Shown here in pieces: positions 6,867-13,550 of a DNA stretch of 20,171 bases. The DNA comes from Candidatus Woesearchaeota archaeon (GTDB taxonomy: Archaea; Nanobdellota; Nanobdellia; Woesearchaeales; GW2011-AR9). The notes beneath the pieces are model-generated. The model made no database searches, was not told the DNA's origin, and saw only the letters and a list, made by a program, of their open reading frames with translations. The DNA lies in NCBI GenBank assembly GCA_016188105.1, contig JACPIL010000042.1, forward strand, positions 1 to 20,171, read 5' to 3'. The position numbers were made by a program, and so were the translations under genes. Within the stretch, counting starts at the first letter, position 1; each line of letters starts with the position of its first letter.

Positions 6867-7244
6867 ATGGCAAAAAAAACAACCGAAAAAACGATTGAAA
6901 GAACCTATAACGTTCCTCTACGTAAAGAATACATGAAAGCTCCGCGCTGGAATAGGACAAAAAAAGCAGTTACTGCCCTTCGACAATTTCTTGTCCGACA
7001 TATGAAATCTGAAGATGTTCGCTTAAGCAAAGAATTAAACGAAGAGATGTGGAAGCATGGCATTAAAAATCCTCCTCACCATGTTAAAGTCAAAGCAGTG
7101 AAAGATGAAAAAGGAGTAGTTATGGTAGAACTATTTGGTGCAGAAAAACCTGCTTCTAAGAAAGTTAAAACTACTAAGAAAGAAAAGAAAACCGCAAAGA
7201 CAGAAAGTAAAGCAGCTAAGGAAGAAACTACTCAAGCTGAATAA
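6867..7244 (+). CDS. rpl31e: Large-subunit ribosomal protein eL31 with Lys/Glu-rich tail
   Basis: 125 residues. The first 90 match archaeal L31e (ERTYNVPLRKEYMKAPRWNR, KKAVTALRQFLVRHMK, VRLSKELNEEMWKHGIKNPPHHVKVKAVKD), a protein near the polypeptide exit site of the 50S subunit. After about residue 92 comes a low-complexity extension rich in Lys, Ala, Thr and Glu (KKVKTTKKEKKTAKTESK), roughly 30 residues longer than a compact L31e. Lysine-rich ribosomal tails probably contact rRNA. It is third in the operon, with two bases to the next start. In many archaea the next gene would be translation factor aIF6; here it is an orphan. Confidence 0.95.
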   Translation: MAKKTTEKTIERTYNVPLRKEYMKAPRWNRTKKAVTALRQFLVRHMKSEDVRLSKELNEEMWKHGIKNPPHHVKVKAVKDEKGVVMVELFGAEKPASKKVKTTKKEKKTAKTESKAAKEETTQAE

Positions 7245-7246
7245 AA

Positions 7247-7558
7247 ATGCCAGAATATTTAGACGGATTTCTTGACGAAACAACCATTAAAGCCCTGGGA
7301 AGACTAGGATTGCCAAATTTCTCCGAACATCAATCAACCATAAATATGTGGTACGATCCTCTTATTGGTTCTATTTATGGTTTGGGCCAGGGACAACCAG
7401 TAGAAAGTTTCGGTAGATCAACCGAACAAACAGAAATTCTTTACAGTCACAAGGCCATGCGCCCGATCCCAGAATTAGCTGATCCTGTTGAAGAAATGGG
7501 AGCAGCTTTGGAAACTGCTTTAGCCTCGATCAGAGCATATCAAGAACAAAAACAATAA
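7247..7558 (+). CDS. Hypothetical protein, 103 residues, in the ribosomal operon
   Basis: Unrecognised. The short acidic-to-neutral protein starts MPEYLDGFLDETTIKALGRLG, has a central segment with WYDPLIGSIYGLGQGQPVESFGR, and ends in a helix (PVEEMGAALETALASIRAYQEQ). It has no signal peptide, membrane segment or metal motif. Its ATG lies two bases after the eL31 stop, so it is almost certainly co-translated with the ribosomal proteins. It occupies the place where aIF6 follows eL31 in many archaea but is far too short, at 103 against about 220 residues, and does not resemble it. A ribosome-linked role is inferred from position only. Confidence 0.75.
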   Translation: MPEYLDGFLDETTIKALGRLGLPNFSEHQSTINMWYDPLIGSIYGLGQGQPVESFGRSTEQTEILYSHKAMRPIPELADPVEEMGAALETALASIRAYQEQKQ

Positions 7559-7601
7559 TCTCTTGACAACATTTTTAATGAACTACCCTTTTCTTTTCTA
7601 A

Positions 7602-8537
7602 ATGCAACCACTCATCTTCATCAAGAAAGCAGCAGTAGGAGAATTTGGAAAACTGCCGGCAGAACGAACTGCAGAAGAATTAGTTAATTATGGCATCGTC
7701 AACATCGACAAACCGAAAGGGCCGACCTCTCATCAAACGTCTGATTATGTCAAAAAAATTTTCCACCTCAGCAAAGCAGGACATTCTGGAACACTTGATC
7801 CTGGCGTAACCGGAGTACAGCCCATCGCTCTAGGCAAAGCTACTAGAATCACCCAATTTCTGCTCACCGCACCAAAAGAATATGTTTGCCTGATGCATCT
7901 ACATCAGCAAGTTGCAGAAGAAACTATCCGCGAAGCCATCCAGAAATTCATCGGTAAGATACGGCAACGACCGCCAGTAAAGAGCGCTGTCAAGCGGGTA
8001 GAACGTACACGTGAAATTTATGAATTCGAAATTCTCGAAATCAAAGGAAAGGATGTTCTCTTCCGAGTAAAATGCCAGGCAGGGACCTATATTAGAGTAC
8101 TATGCCATAAAATTGGAGAGGAACTCGGCGTGGGAGCGCACATGGCTGAACTGCGCAGAACGCAGGCCGGACCATTTACGGAACAAGATAATCTGGTCAC
8201 CTTAAATGATTTGCAAGATGCATATCATTTTTACAAAGAAGAAAATAATTCTAAACTACTCTTTCATTGTATCCAGCCGATTGAAAATGCGCTTAAACAC
8301 ATTTCCAAATGCTGGCTTCTTGACACTACTTTAAAAAGCGTATCACACGGAAGAGATGTTGCCATTCCCGGCATCTCTAAACTAGAAAACTTTCGCAAAG
8401 GCGAAATTGTTGCGGTCATGACTTTGAAAGAAGAATTAGTGGCTATCGGTGAAGCTACCATGTCAGCCGTCGAAATAAATACTCAACAAAAAGGCATCGC
8501 TGTAAAAGTCAAGAAAGTGTTTATGGAACCGCTTTAG
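7602..8537 (+). CDS. cbf5: H/ACA ribonucleoprotein pseudouridine synthase Cbf5 (TruB family)
   Basis: 311 residues. Cbf5 isomerises uridine to pseudouridine in rRNA, guided by H/ACA RNAs with Nop10, Gar1 and L7Ae, and can also modify tRNA U55. The N-terminal extension (1-30) is typical of archaeal Cbf5. IVNIDKPKGPTSH (32-44) is TruB motif I, and GHSGTLDPGVTGVQPIALG (60-78) holds the catalytic Asp66. Downstream are RQRPPVKSAVKR, the CQAGTYIRVLCHKIGEELG motif and AHMAELRRTQAGPF. A C-terminal PUA domain spans about 235-311 (VSHGRDVAIPGI, KGEIVAVM). It has a weak TATA-like TTTTTAAT 30 nt upstream, so it may be transcribed separately from the ribosomal genes 43 bases away. It converges on the gene at 8546. 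Confidence 0.93.
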   Translation: MQPLIFIKKAAVGEFGKLPAERTAEELVNYGIVNIDKPKGPTSHQTSDYVKKIFHLSKAGHSGTLDPGVTGVQPIALGKATRITQFLLTAPKEYVCLMHLHQQVAEETIREAIQKFIGKIRQRPPVKSAVKRVERTREIYEFEILEIKGKDVLFRVKCQAGTYIRVLCHKIGEELGVGAHMAELRRTQAGPFTEQDNLVTLNDLQDAYHFYKEENNSKLLFHCIQPIENALKHISKCWLLDTTLKSVSHGRDVAIPGISKLENFRKGEIVAVMTLKEELVAIGEATMSAVEINTQQKGIAVKVKKVFMEPL

Positions 8538-8545
8538 CTGTTCAA

Positions 8546-9508
8546 TCACTTCCCTAATCTCTGCTTTCGCTCTTCAGCACTTAACAAAAATACTTCTCCG
8601 TCCTTCGCTTCAGCAAGTTCTTTCTCTATTCTTTTAAAATAGCCGTTAAAAATTCCAGTCGCCTGTTCAAATCCAGTTTGATCTGAAAAATAAGTCCGCA
8701 CCGGGGCATAGGAATCTTCGTAAATTCTCGCAATTATCTCCAACAATTCGTAAGCCGGCATACTTTGTCGGCTATCAAGCAAACGAAGCATAAGCCTATT
8801 TGGTTGCGCTTCTTCCTCCGGTACTCCTGAATGAATATTCCATTTTAAAGGCGGAGATACGTAAGGAACCTCATGAACAATTTCATTTTGATCCTGATAA
8901 TATACTCTTTTCCGGCCTATCTCTGAACGATTCAGGACATATTCAATTTTTTCTAACTGTTTACACGAAGCCTCGCCAACAATAGCCTTTAATTTTGTTT
9001 TTTCCGCTGAAACCCTCTCTAAGCCAAAACGATAAATATCTTGATACAACTCTTGCACTAACTTTTTACCGCGATGTTCCTTATCAACGACCATCAGCCA
9101 GACCGCTAAAATACTTTCTGAAACATTCCCTAAAGCCAAATAGCCGCTGTTAGAAGCAGCAACCACCTTTTCTTCATCATTAAGAATCACATGATAAGCA
9201 AGATTTTTATCTGGCGCTAATTCTTGCATCAAGCTAAAATAATCTGTTCCATATCCAAACTCCTGCCAGAAAAGATCATGAGCATGTTTAAGCGCTGGAT
9301 CTTCTGGATTGGTAATGCGTTTTATGGTAAAATTTTCTCCTTCATGAGATTGCAATAAATCTTGACCATTAGCTCCAAAATGACGATGATATGATGAGGT
9401 ATCTTCCAACCGAAAAAGAAGAACTTCTAAATTATTTTCCTGGCTAGCGCTTCGTAAAAACCCCTCCGTTTCCACCATAGGACTAAACTCATCCCCTTCA
9501 AAAAACAT
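8546..9508 (-). CDS. GNAT-fold acetyltransferase-like protein
   Basis: 320 residues from the ATG at 9508, chosen because GGAGG lies six bases upstream. A TTG at 9532 would add eight residues and overlap the previous stop. The middle (about residues 60-175) looks like a GNAT domain: an FTIKRITNPEDPALKHAHDLFW opening, AYHVILNDEEKVVAASNSGYLAL strands, then AVWLMVVDKEHRGKKLVQELY (135-155), where HRGKKL fits the acetyl-CoA-binding Q/R-x-x-G-x-G/A loop loosely. The last 140 residues are not recognisable and include an acidic helical end. The gene follows the metallophosphoesterase closely, in an apparent operon led by eS1. The acceptor substrate is unknown, and the call rests mainly on one motif. 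Confidence 0.65.
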   Translation of the reverse strand: MFFEGDEFSPMVETEGFLRSASQENNLEVLLFRLEDTSSYHRHFGANGQDLLQSHEGENFTIKRITNPEDPALKHAHDLFWQEFGYGTDYFSLMQELAPDKNLAYHVILNDEEKVVAASNSGYLALGNVSESILAVWLMVVDKEHRGKKLVQELYQDIYRFGLERVSAEKTKLKAIVGEASCKQLEKIEYVLNRSEIGRKRVYYQDQNEIVHEVPYVSPPLKWNIHSGVPEEEAQPNRLMLRLLDSRQSMPAYELLEIIARIYEDSYAPVRTYFSDQTGFEQATGIFNGYFKRIEKELAEAKDGEVFLLSAEERKQRLGK

Positions 9509-9514
9509 AATTAT

Positions 9515-9519
9515 CCTCC
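9515..9519 (-). promoter_or_regulatory. Shine-Dalgarno GGAGG that fixes the GNAT-like gene start
   Basis: On the minus strand GGAGG is followed by six bases and the ATG at 9508. This favours that codon over the TTG at 9532. The site lies just inside the intercistronic stretch after the metallophosphoesterase stop. Confidence 0.7.
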
Positions 9520-9528
9520 CGCCCTGTT

Positions 9529-10125
9529 TCAATTCAATTCAATAACCATTCCATCCCATCCAGGATTGGCTATCTTGGTTTCTCCAATAGCATCTATCTC
9601 TCCTACCGTTTCATGCAAATGCCCGCTCAAGGCTAATTTAGGCCTTATCCGTAAAATGAAAGCCGTAAAATCTTTATTGCCAACATATCGCTGCCCCAAC
9701 AAATCTAATTTCGTTCCGTGCGGCGGCTGGTGAGTAACCAAAACAATCTTCTTGCCGTTATACTTGCCATACCATTCTCGGGCAATTTTTCTGAACTCGG
9801 CATCTTGCAGAGTAAACCCCCCTCCACCGTATCCAAGAAAAATATAATCTCCTACGGCCCTAGCTTTTCTATCCAAATTAACTAAGTTAGAAAATTCTGC
9901 CACCACTGCATCAAATTCAGGACCTTCTTCGTGATTACCGGGAATGACATAAACTTTCTTTCCGAGAGAGTTAAATTTTTTCAGATTAAATTTCAAACCA
10001 TTTCCAAAAGTCGAAATATCGCCGCAGCAAACTATAAAATCAATATCAGATTTAGAAGCTCGTTGCACTAATTCGTTCAGAACTTCTTTATCTTCATGCA
10101 AGTCTGTAAAGGTAAGAAATTTCAT
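9529..10125 (-). CDS. Calcineurin-like metallophosphoesterase
   Basis: 198 residues from the ATG at 10125. All five metal motifs of the calcineurin-like superfamily are present: D8-L-H10, G-D36-I-S, G-N64-H65-E, H132 in VTHQPPHG, and G-H169-L-H171. They coordinate two metal ions and hydrolyse phosphoesters. The small size and lack of extra domains fit the compact archaeal YfcE/ICC-like class rather than Mre11, which is longer. The GTG at 10140 would add five residues and start four bases after the eS1 stop; MKFLTFTDLH is the more usual opening, so the ATG is preferred but not certain. The gene lies between eS1 and the GNAT-like gene on one transcript. The substrate is unknown. Confidence 0.88.
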   Translation of the reverse strand: MKFLTFTDLHEDKEVLNELVQRASKSDIDFIVCCGDISTFGNGLKFNLKKFNSLGKKVYVIPGNHEEGPEFDAVVAEFSNLVNLDRKARAVGDYIFLGYGGGGFTLQDAEFRKIAREWYGKYNGKKIVLVTHQPPHGTKLDLLGQRYVGNKDFTAFILRIRPKLALSGHLHETVGEIDAIGETKIANPGWDGMVIELN

Positions 10126-10143
10126 CCTCAAAACCAACACGTC

Positions 10144-10842
10144 TTACGCTGCTTGGGGAGATTCTTCTTCAGCCTCAGCAGTTTCTTCAGCTACTTCTAG
10201 AGTTGGTTCTTCAGTAGTCGTTGCTTCCTGCTGCATTTCTCCTTCTTGAGCGGTAGGATTCTTCTTTAATGATAAAACTCGAATCGCTACTTCATTGAGT
10301 GGGAAAATCTTATGCAATGTTTTTTTGGCTGTAATCTGTACTTTTCGGCTGACTAGATTTCCGATAAACATTTCAAAAGAGGTATTTTTTAATTCCTCAG
10401 CCAACAATGCTTTTAGAGTTTGCCTCAACTGTTTTTGGACTGAACGCTGAGCTTTGCTTTGGGTGATCATAAGTGTTTTTGCTATTAATACTTTTCCGTC
10501 CTTACTTCTAAGCACAAAATAATCATCTAAGCGATTAGTATTTTTTCGTACAAGCTTCTTGACATGGGTTGCAGTTAATTCATATCCTACTGCAGAAGCT
10601 TTCAAAGTGGTTCCATCGATACCATCTATTTGAAAATTAACATAAGCGTTTTGATCCTTGACATTTCCAGTAAGATCTTTCAAGTTGATCTTTACTTTTC
10701 TGCCTACTGCTTGATCAGGAGATGACAAATAAGTTTCACCTAATTCCATTTGCCCAAAGAGCTTGGGAGCTGCTATTCTGTACCAGATTTTCCTGGCAGT
10801 ATTAACCCGTCCTAATCCTTTCTTAGATGTGTCTTTTGACAT
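10144..10842 (-). CDS. rps3ae: Small-subunit ribosomal protein eS1 (S3Ae)
   Basis: 232 residues. The conserved S3Ae core is clear: KIWYRIAAPKLFG, ETYLSSPDQAVGRKVKINLKDLTG, an FQIDGIDGTTLKASAVGYELT stretch, VRKNTNRLDDYF, and VQITAKKTLHKIFPLNEVAIRVL. eS1 sits near the mRNA exit on the 30S platform. The last 35 residues are an acidic, Glu/Thr/Ala-rich tail (EEPTLEVAEETAEAEEE), the reverse in charge of the lysine-rich eL31 tail. An in-frame stop 13-15 bases before the ATG rules out a longer form. The best TATA box lies about 72-74 nt upstream, implying a leader of roughly 40-45 nt, unlike the leaderless genes elsewhere in the window. Confidence 0.95.
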   Translation of the reverse strand: MSKDTSKKGLGRVNTARKIWYRIAAPKLFGQMELGETYLSSPDQAVGRKVKINLKDLTGNVKDQNAYVNFQIDGIDGTTLKASAVGYELTATHVKKLVRKNTNRLDDYFVLRSKDGKVLIAKTLMITQSKAQRSVQKQLRQTLKALLAEELKNTSFEMFIGNLVSRKVQITAKKTLHKIFPLNEVAIRVLSLKKNPTAQEGEMQQEATTTEEPTLEVAEETAEAEEESPQAA

Positions 10843-10906
10843 AGTCTTGTTCTCTTAAGCCCAGATTTTTGATTTAGATACCCGAATTAAGCTTAAAACT
10901 GGGGGT

Positions 10907-10916
10907 TATTTAAAAA
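10907..10916 (-). promoter_or_regulatory. TATA box of the eS1-metallophosphoesterase-GNAT operon
   Basis: On the minus strand TTTTTAAATA is followed by a C5 tract (10905-10901). The C5 begins 11 nt after the first T, as at the eL33 and eS19 promoters. It lies about 74 nt before the eS1 ATG, so a leader of about 40-45 nt is predicted. Confidence 0.65.
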
Positions 10917-10997
10917 CGTTTGGATTGTAAAGTGGATATTAAAATTCTCACGAAAAGTTTAAAAGAAACAGCCTAAAATGTAGGAAGCCCGCTAAAA

Positions 10998-11411
10998 ATG
11001 GTAGAAACAATCCTCAGAAAAACAGCCTTTTCTGGAACAGAACCAAAAAAAGGCAATGGTGCAGTCAGAACTCAACCTGTTCCTCTTCCACTTACCATCG
11101 AAAATTTAGAAAAAATTCTAAACCAGAGATATGGAAAAACATCCAAAAAGGAAAGCGCCTGGCTTCGTGACCATGCAGATATGAACAGTTATGATCTCTC
11201 TGTTTCAGTTGACCGGCGAGAAACAGAGGAAGAAATCAGAGCATATTTAGCAGCCAGAATTGAAGAATCTCCTATCGGATGGCCTCTTAACCATGAGCCT
11301 CTAAGCCATGATCCAACTCAGGAAAAATTAAATCTTTTCGTTTATTACCGGCTTGGCAGAGACAACTTCTATATAAAATTCGGCAACATACAACCAAAAA
11401 AAAAGGCTTGA
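10998..11411 (+). CDS. Hypothetical protein, 137 residues
   Basis: Unrecognised soluble protein. The first 35 residues are basic and Pro-rich (VRTQPVPLPL). A helix with LENLEKILNQRYG-like spacing follows, then SAWLRDHADMNSYDLSVSV, and the C-terminal part (NLFVYYRLGRDNFYIKFGNIQPKKK) looks like two strands with a basic end. It has no membrane or metal motif. A TTTAAAAG element about 40 nt upstream is the best TATA candidate. The amidotransferase gene begins four bases after its stop, so the two are probably co-transcribed and may act together. Confidence 0.7.
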   Translation: MVETILRKTAFSGTEPKKGNGAVRTQPVPLPLTIENLEKILNQRYGKTSKKESAWLRDHADMNSYDLSVSVDRRETEEEIRAYLAARIEESPIGWPLNHEPLSHDPTQEKLNLFVYYRLGRDNFYIKFGNIQPKKKA

Positions 11412-11415
11412 GATC

Positions 11416-12204
11416 ATGTGTCGCATAATCGTGGCTTCTGGAAAGATCGACGTGCCTAAGATTATTGAAAGCATGATTTACATGGCGAAAGATGAAAATT
11501 CATTGCATGAAATGAACGAAGACGTTCCAGGAAGCTGGCAGCATGCTGACGGCTGGGGCATAGCCTATACAGATAAAAAAGGAAATTTTGCAATTAAAAA
11601 ATCTGCCAAAGCTATTTTTGAAGATCCAGAAGCGCAAAAACTGCATACCCTAAAAACAGATTTCCTAATTCTGCATGTTCGACGTAAAGCTGGCAGCGAG
11701 ATTGCCCTTGGAAACACCCATCCTTTCGAAACTGATCATTCTTTCTTGGGAACCTGCATATTCTGCCACAACGGCTGCATAGCAGATGAAATCAGTTTTA
11801 ATCCTATCTTCAAGCCCAAGGGAAAAACAGATTCAGAACGATTATTTTATTCCATTCTCAGCGATATCCAAGAAAATAAAGATACCAAAATTGCTGCAGC
11901 TATCAGAAGTAACCTTCAAAAATATAACAAAACCAAAGGCAGCAACATCGTCTTAGCAACCAAAGAAAAGACTTACATCTCCATGAGAAAAAATGAAGTG
12001 CCAAAATATTATGGTATGCTTCTCGCAACCGGAGAAGATTTTATCATGGTTAGTTCAGAAAAGCTTAAAACCTTCCCCGATATTTACTGGAAATCTGTCC
12101 TTCCTGAGGAAGTTATAATCATTCAAAATAAAACCGCCCAATTTTCCATCAGCAAGGAAAAGATGCCCATCTTAAGAAAATTGGTTGCCTTAATCCAGAA
12201 TTAA
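11416..12204 (+). CDS. Class II glutamine amidotransferase domain protein (YafJ/EgtC-like)
   Basis: 262 residues with the N-terminal nucleophile amidotransferase fold. Cys2 follows the initiator Met (MCRIIVAS), so Met removal would expose the catalytic Cys that releases ammonia from glutamine. Supporting motifs are QHADGWGIAY (42-51), LHVRRKA (86-92), NTHPF (100-104), CHNGCI (117-122) and TDSERL (138-143), the equivalent of the GDSE-type motif. No synthetase domain is attached, as in the stand-alone YafJ/EgtC group, whose ammonia or hydrolase role differs by member. It is preceded four bases upstream by an orphan gene and followed by a glutaredoxin 12 bases downstream. True function may be amide hydrolysis rather than amido transfer. 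Confidence 0.88.
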   Translation: MCRIIVASGKIDVPKIIESMIYMAKDENSLHEMNEDVPGSWQHADGWGIAYTDKKGNFAIKKSAKAIFEDPEAQKLHTLKTDFLILHVRRKAGSEIALGNTHPFETDHSFLGTCIFCHNGCIADEISFNPIFKPKGKTDSERLFYSILSDIQENKDTKIAAAIRSNLQKYNKTKGSNIVLATKEKTYISMRKNEVPKYYGMLLATGEDFIMVSSEKLKTFPDIYWKSVLPEEVIIIQNKTAQFSISKEKMPILRKLVALIQN

Positions 12205-12216
12205 TTAACGAAAACT

Positions 12217-12465
12217 ATGGAAATTAAAATATATACCATACCTACTTGCCCTTGGTGTACCAAGGCTAAAGAATGGCTCAAGAAAAGAAAAGTTTCTTTT
12301 CAAGACTGCGATGTTTCTGAAAGCCAGAACAGCCAATACCGAGATGAGCTTATAGAAAAAACCGGGCAATTAGGAGTTCCAGTTACCGATTTTAACGGCA
12401 TTCTAGTAATAGGCTTTAATGAAAAAAAGTTAGAAGAAGCTTTAGAAAAAGCCAAGAAGAAATAA
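12217..12465 (+). CDS. Glutaredoxin-like thiol-disulfide oxidoreductase
   Basis: 82 residues, the size of a single-domain glutaredoxin/NrdH. The strand-loop IKIYTIPTCPWCTKAKEWL carries the redox pair C11-P-W-C14, and GVPVTDFNG holds the cis-proline expected opposite it. The end GFNEKKLEEALEKAKKK is the usual last helix. Such proteins reduce disulphides, for example in ribonucleotide reductase or arsenate reductase. It is the third gene of a plus-strand group after the amidotransferase and lies 25 bases from the convergent gpsA stop. The physiological partner is not evident. Confidence 0.9.
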   Translation: MEIKIYTIPTCPWCTKAKEWLKKRKVSFQDCDVSESQNSQYRDELIEKTGQLGVPVTDFNGILVIGFNEKKLEEALEKAKKK

Positions 12466-12490
12466 ATAATTTAGTTTTGCCTGCTCTTTC

Positions 12491-13483
12491 TCAAGACCTT
12501 ATGACCATCGGCTGTACTTTTGCTGATTTAGCTGATAAATTAGCTAACACTTCTCCCGCATCTTTTCCCTCAAATAAAATGGTATGCAATCCTTCTACCA
12601 GCGGTAAGTGTAATCCTAATTTTTCTTTAAATCCTATCGCTCTTTTCACCGCAGTAACACCTTCTGCAACCATTTTCATTTCTGCCAGCACCTCATCTAA
12701 TTTCCTTCCTTTACCAACCTCTTCGCCAACATGTCTGTTTCGCGAATGCTTGCTGGTAGCTGTAACAATCACATCGCCGATCCCTGCTAATCCGTGGAAT
12801 GTTTCAGATTTTGCGCCCATCTTCAATCCTATAGTTTTAATTTCTTCAAGACCTTTGGTTATCACATACGCTTTAGCATTATCGCCTAACTTTTTGCCGT
12901 CAAGAATTCCTACAAAAACCGCAAGAATGTTCTTCAAGGCAGCGCACAATTGTACACCAATAATATCGTCGCTCACTTCCACGTTAAAGACAGGAGAATG
13001 AAATGATTCCTGAAGCTGCTGCCGTTCCTTACCAGCTTTTCCGGCCAGCACAATACCGCTGAACATGCCCTGGCAAACCTCTTCTGCATGGGTCGGCCCA
13101 TATAAACAATACACATTTCCAGCAACTTGTTTCTGCACTGCTTCACTCAGGAGCTGTAAGCCTTCACCAAAACCTTTTGAGCAGATAATAACTGGTTGAT
13201 TCAAAAACAAATGCTTGGCTTTTTCTACCGTAACTTCCACTTTATCAGAAGGAACTACTAATAGAATTACATCGGTATCGGAAACAATCTCTTCGATCTT
13301 ATGAGAGATAAAAATATTGTCCGGCAAAAGCGCGTTTGGCAATAATTTACAAACTCGTTTTTGCTGCATTTCCTGCGCCTGTTCCTGGAAAAACTCCCAG
13401 ACTTTAACCTGATGATTATTTTTCGCCAGGGTAATTGCTAAAGCGCTTCCCCAGCTTCCTCCGCCAAGAATTGCAAACTTCAT
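12491..13483 (-). CDS. gpsA: NAD(P)-dependent glycerol-3-phosphate dehydrogenase, bacterial type
   Basis: 330 residues from the ATG at 13483. An upstream in-frame start at 13543 would add 20 hydrophobic residues, but the TATA box at 13506-13513 lies inside that extension, 30 nt before 13483, so the shorter form is chosen. GpsA interconverts dihydroxyacetone phosphate and sn-glycerol-3-phosphate. Motifs: LGGGSWGSALA (6-16) for the dinucleotide, SKGFGEG (102-108), GPTHAEE (129-135), CAALKN with K184, LGDNAKAYVITKGLEE (199-214), TFHGLAGIGDVIVT (228-241) and SRNR (247-250). All expected catalytic residues are present. Archaeal membrane lipids use the G1P enantiomer made by a different enzyme, so a complete bacterial-type GpsA is notable here. 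It converges on the glutaredoxin. Confidence 0.93.
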   Translation of the reverse strand: MKFAILGGGSWGSALAITLAKNNHQVKVWEFFQEQAQEMQQKRVCKLLPNALLPDNIFISHKIEEIVSDTDVILLVVPSDKVEVTVEKAKHLFLNQPVIICSKGFGEGLQLLSEAVQKQVAGNVYCLYGPTHAEEVCQGMFSGIVLAGKAGKERQQLQESFHSPVFNVEVSDDIIGVQLCAALKNILAVFVGILDGKKLGDNAKAYVITKGLEEIKTIGLKMGAKSETFHGLAGIGDVIVTATSKHSRNRHVGEEVGKGRKLDEVLAEMKMVAEGVTAVKRAIGFKEKLGLHLPLVEGLHTILFEGKDAGEVLANLSAKSAKVQPMVIRS

Positions 13484-13505
13484 CTGCAAAATACGCCAGA
13501 AGAAG

Positions 13506-13513
13506 TTTAAATA
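13506..13513 (-). promoter_or_regulatory. TATA box of gpsA
   Basis: On the minus strand TATTTAAA starts at 13513, 30 nt upstream of the ATG at 13483. This supports a leaderless gpsA transcript and rules against the upstream in-frame start at 13543. Confidence 0.7.
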
Positions 13514-13550
13514 AGTTATGTAGTAAAGAACAAGTAAAATCAAATCATTC

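Noticed and set aside
9509..9532. TTG start for the GNAT-like gene overlapping the metallophosphoesterase stop
   Set aside because: An ATG with GGAGG six bases upstream lies eight codons downstream and is the better start.
10860..10903. Inverted repeat CCCAGATTTT / AAAACTGGG in the eS1 upstream region, considered as a leader regulatory hairpin
   Set aside because: One arm overlaps the C5 promoter motif and is probably upstream of the transcription start, so it would not be in the RNA; the match also needs a bulge.
12477..13001. Long plus-strand open frame opposite gpsA
   Set aside because: It is antisense to a clearly coding gpsA with intact motifs, and its product is low-complexity Ser/Pro/Thr-rich sequence.
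13484..13543. N-terminal 20-residue hydrophobic extension of GpsA
   Set aside because: The TATA box lies inside it, 30 nt before the inner ATG, and the Rossmann fold normally begins at MKFAILGGG.
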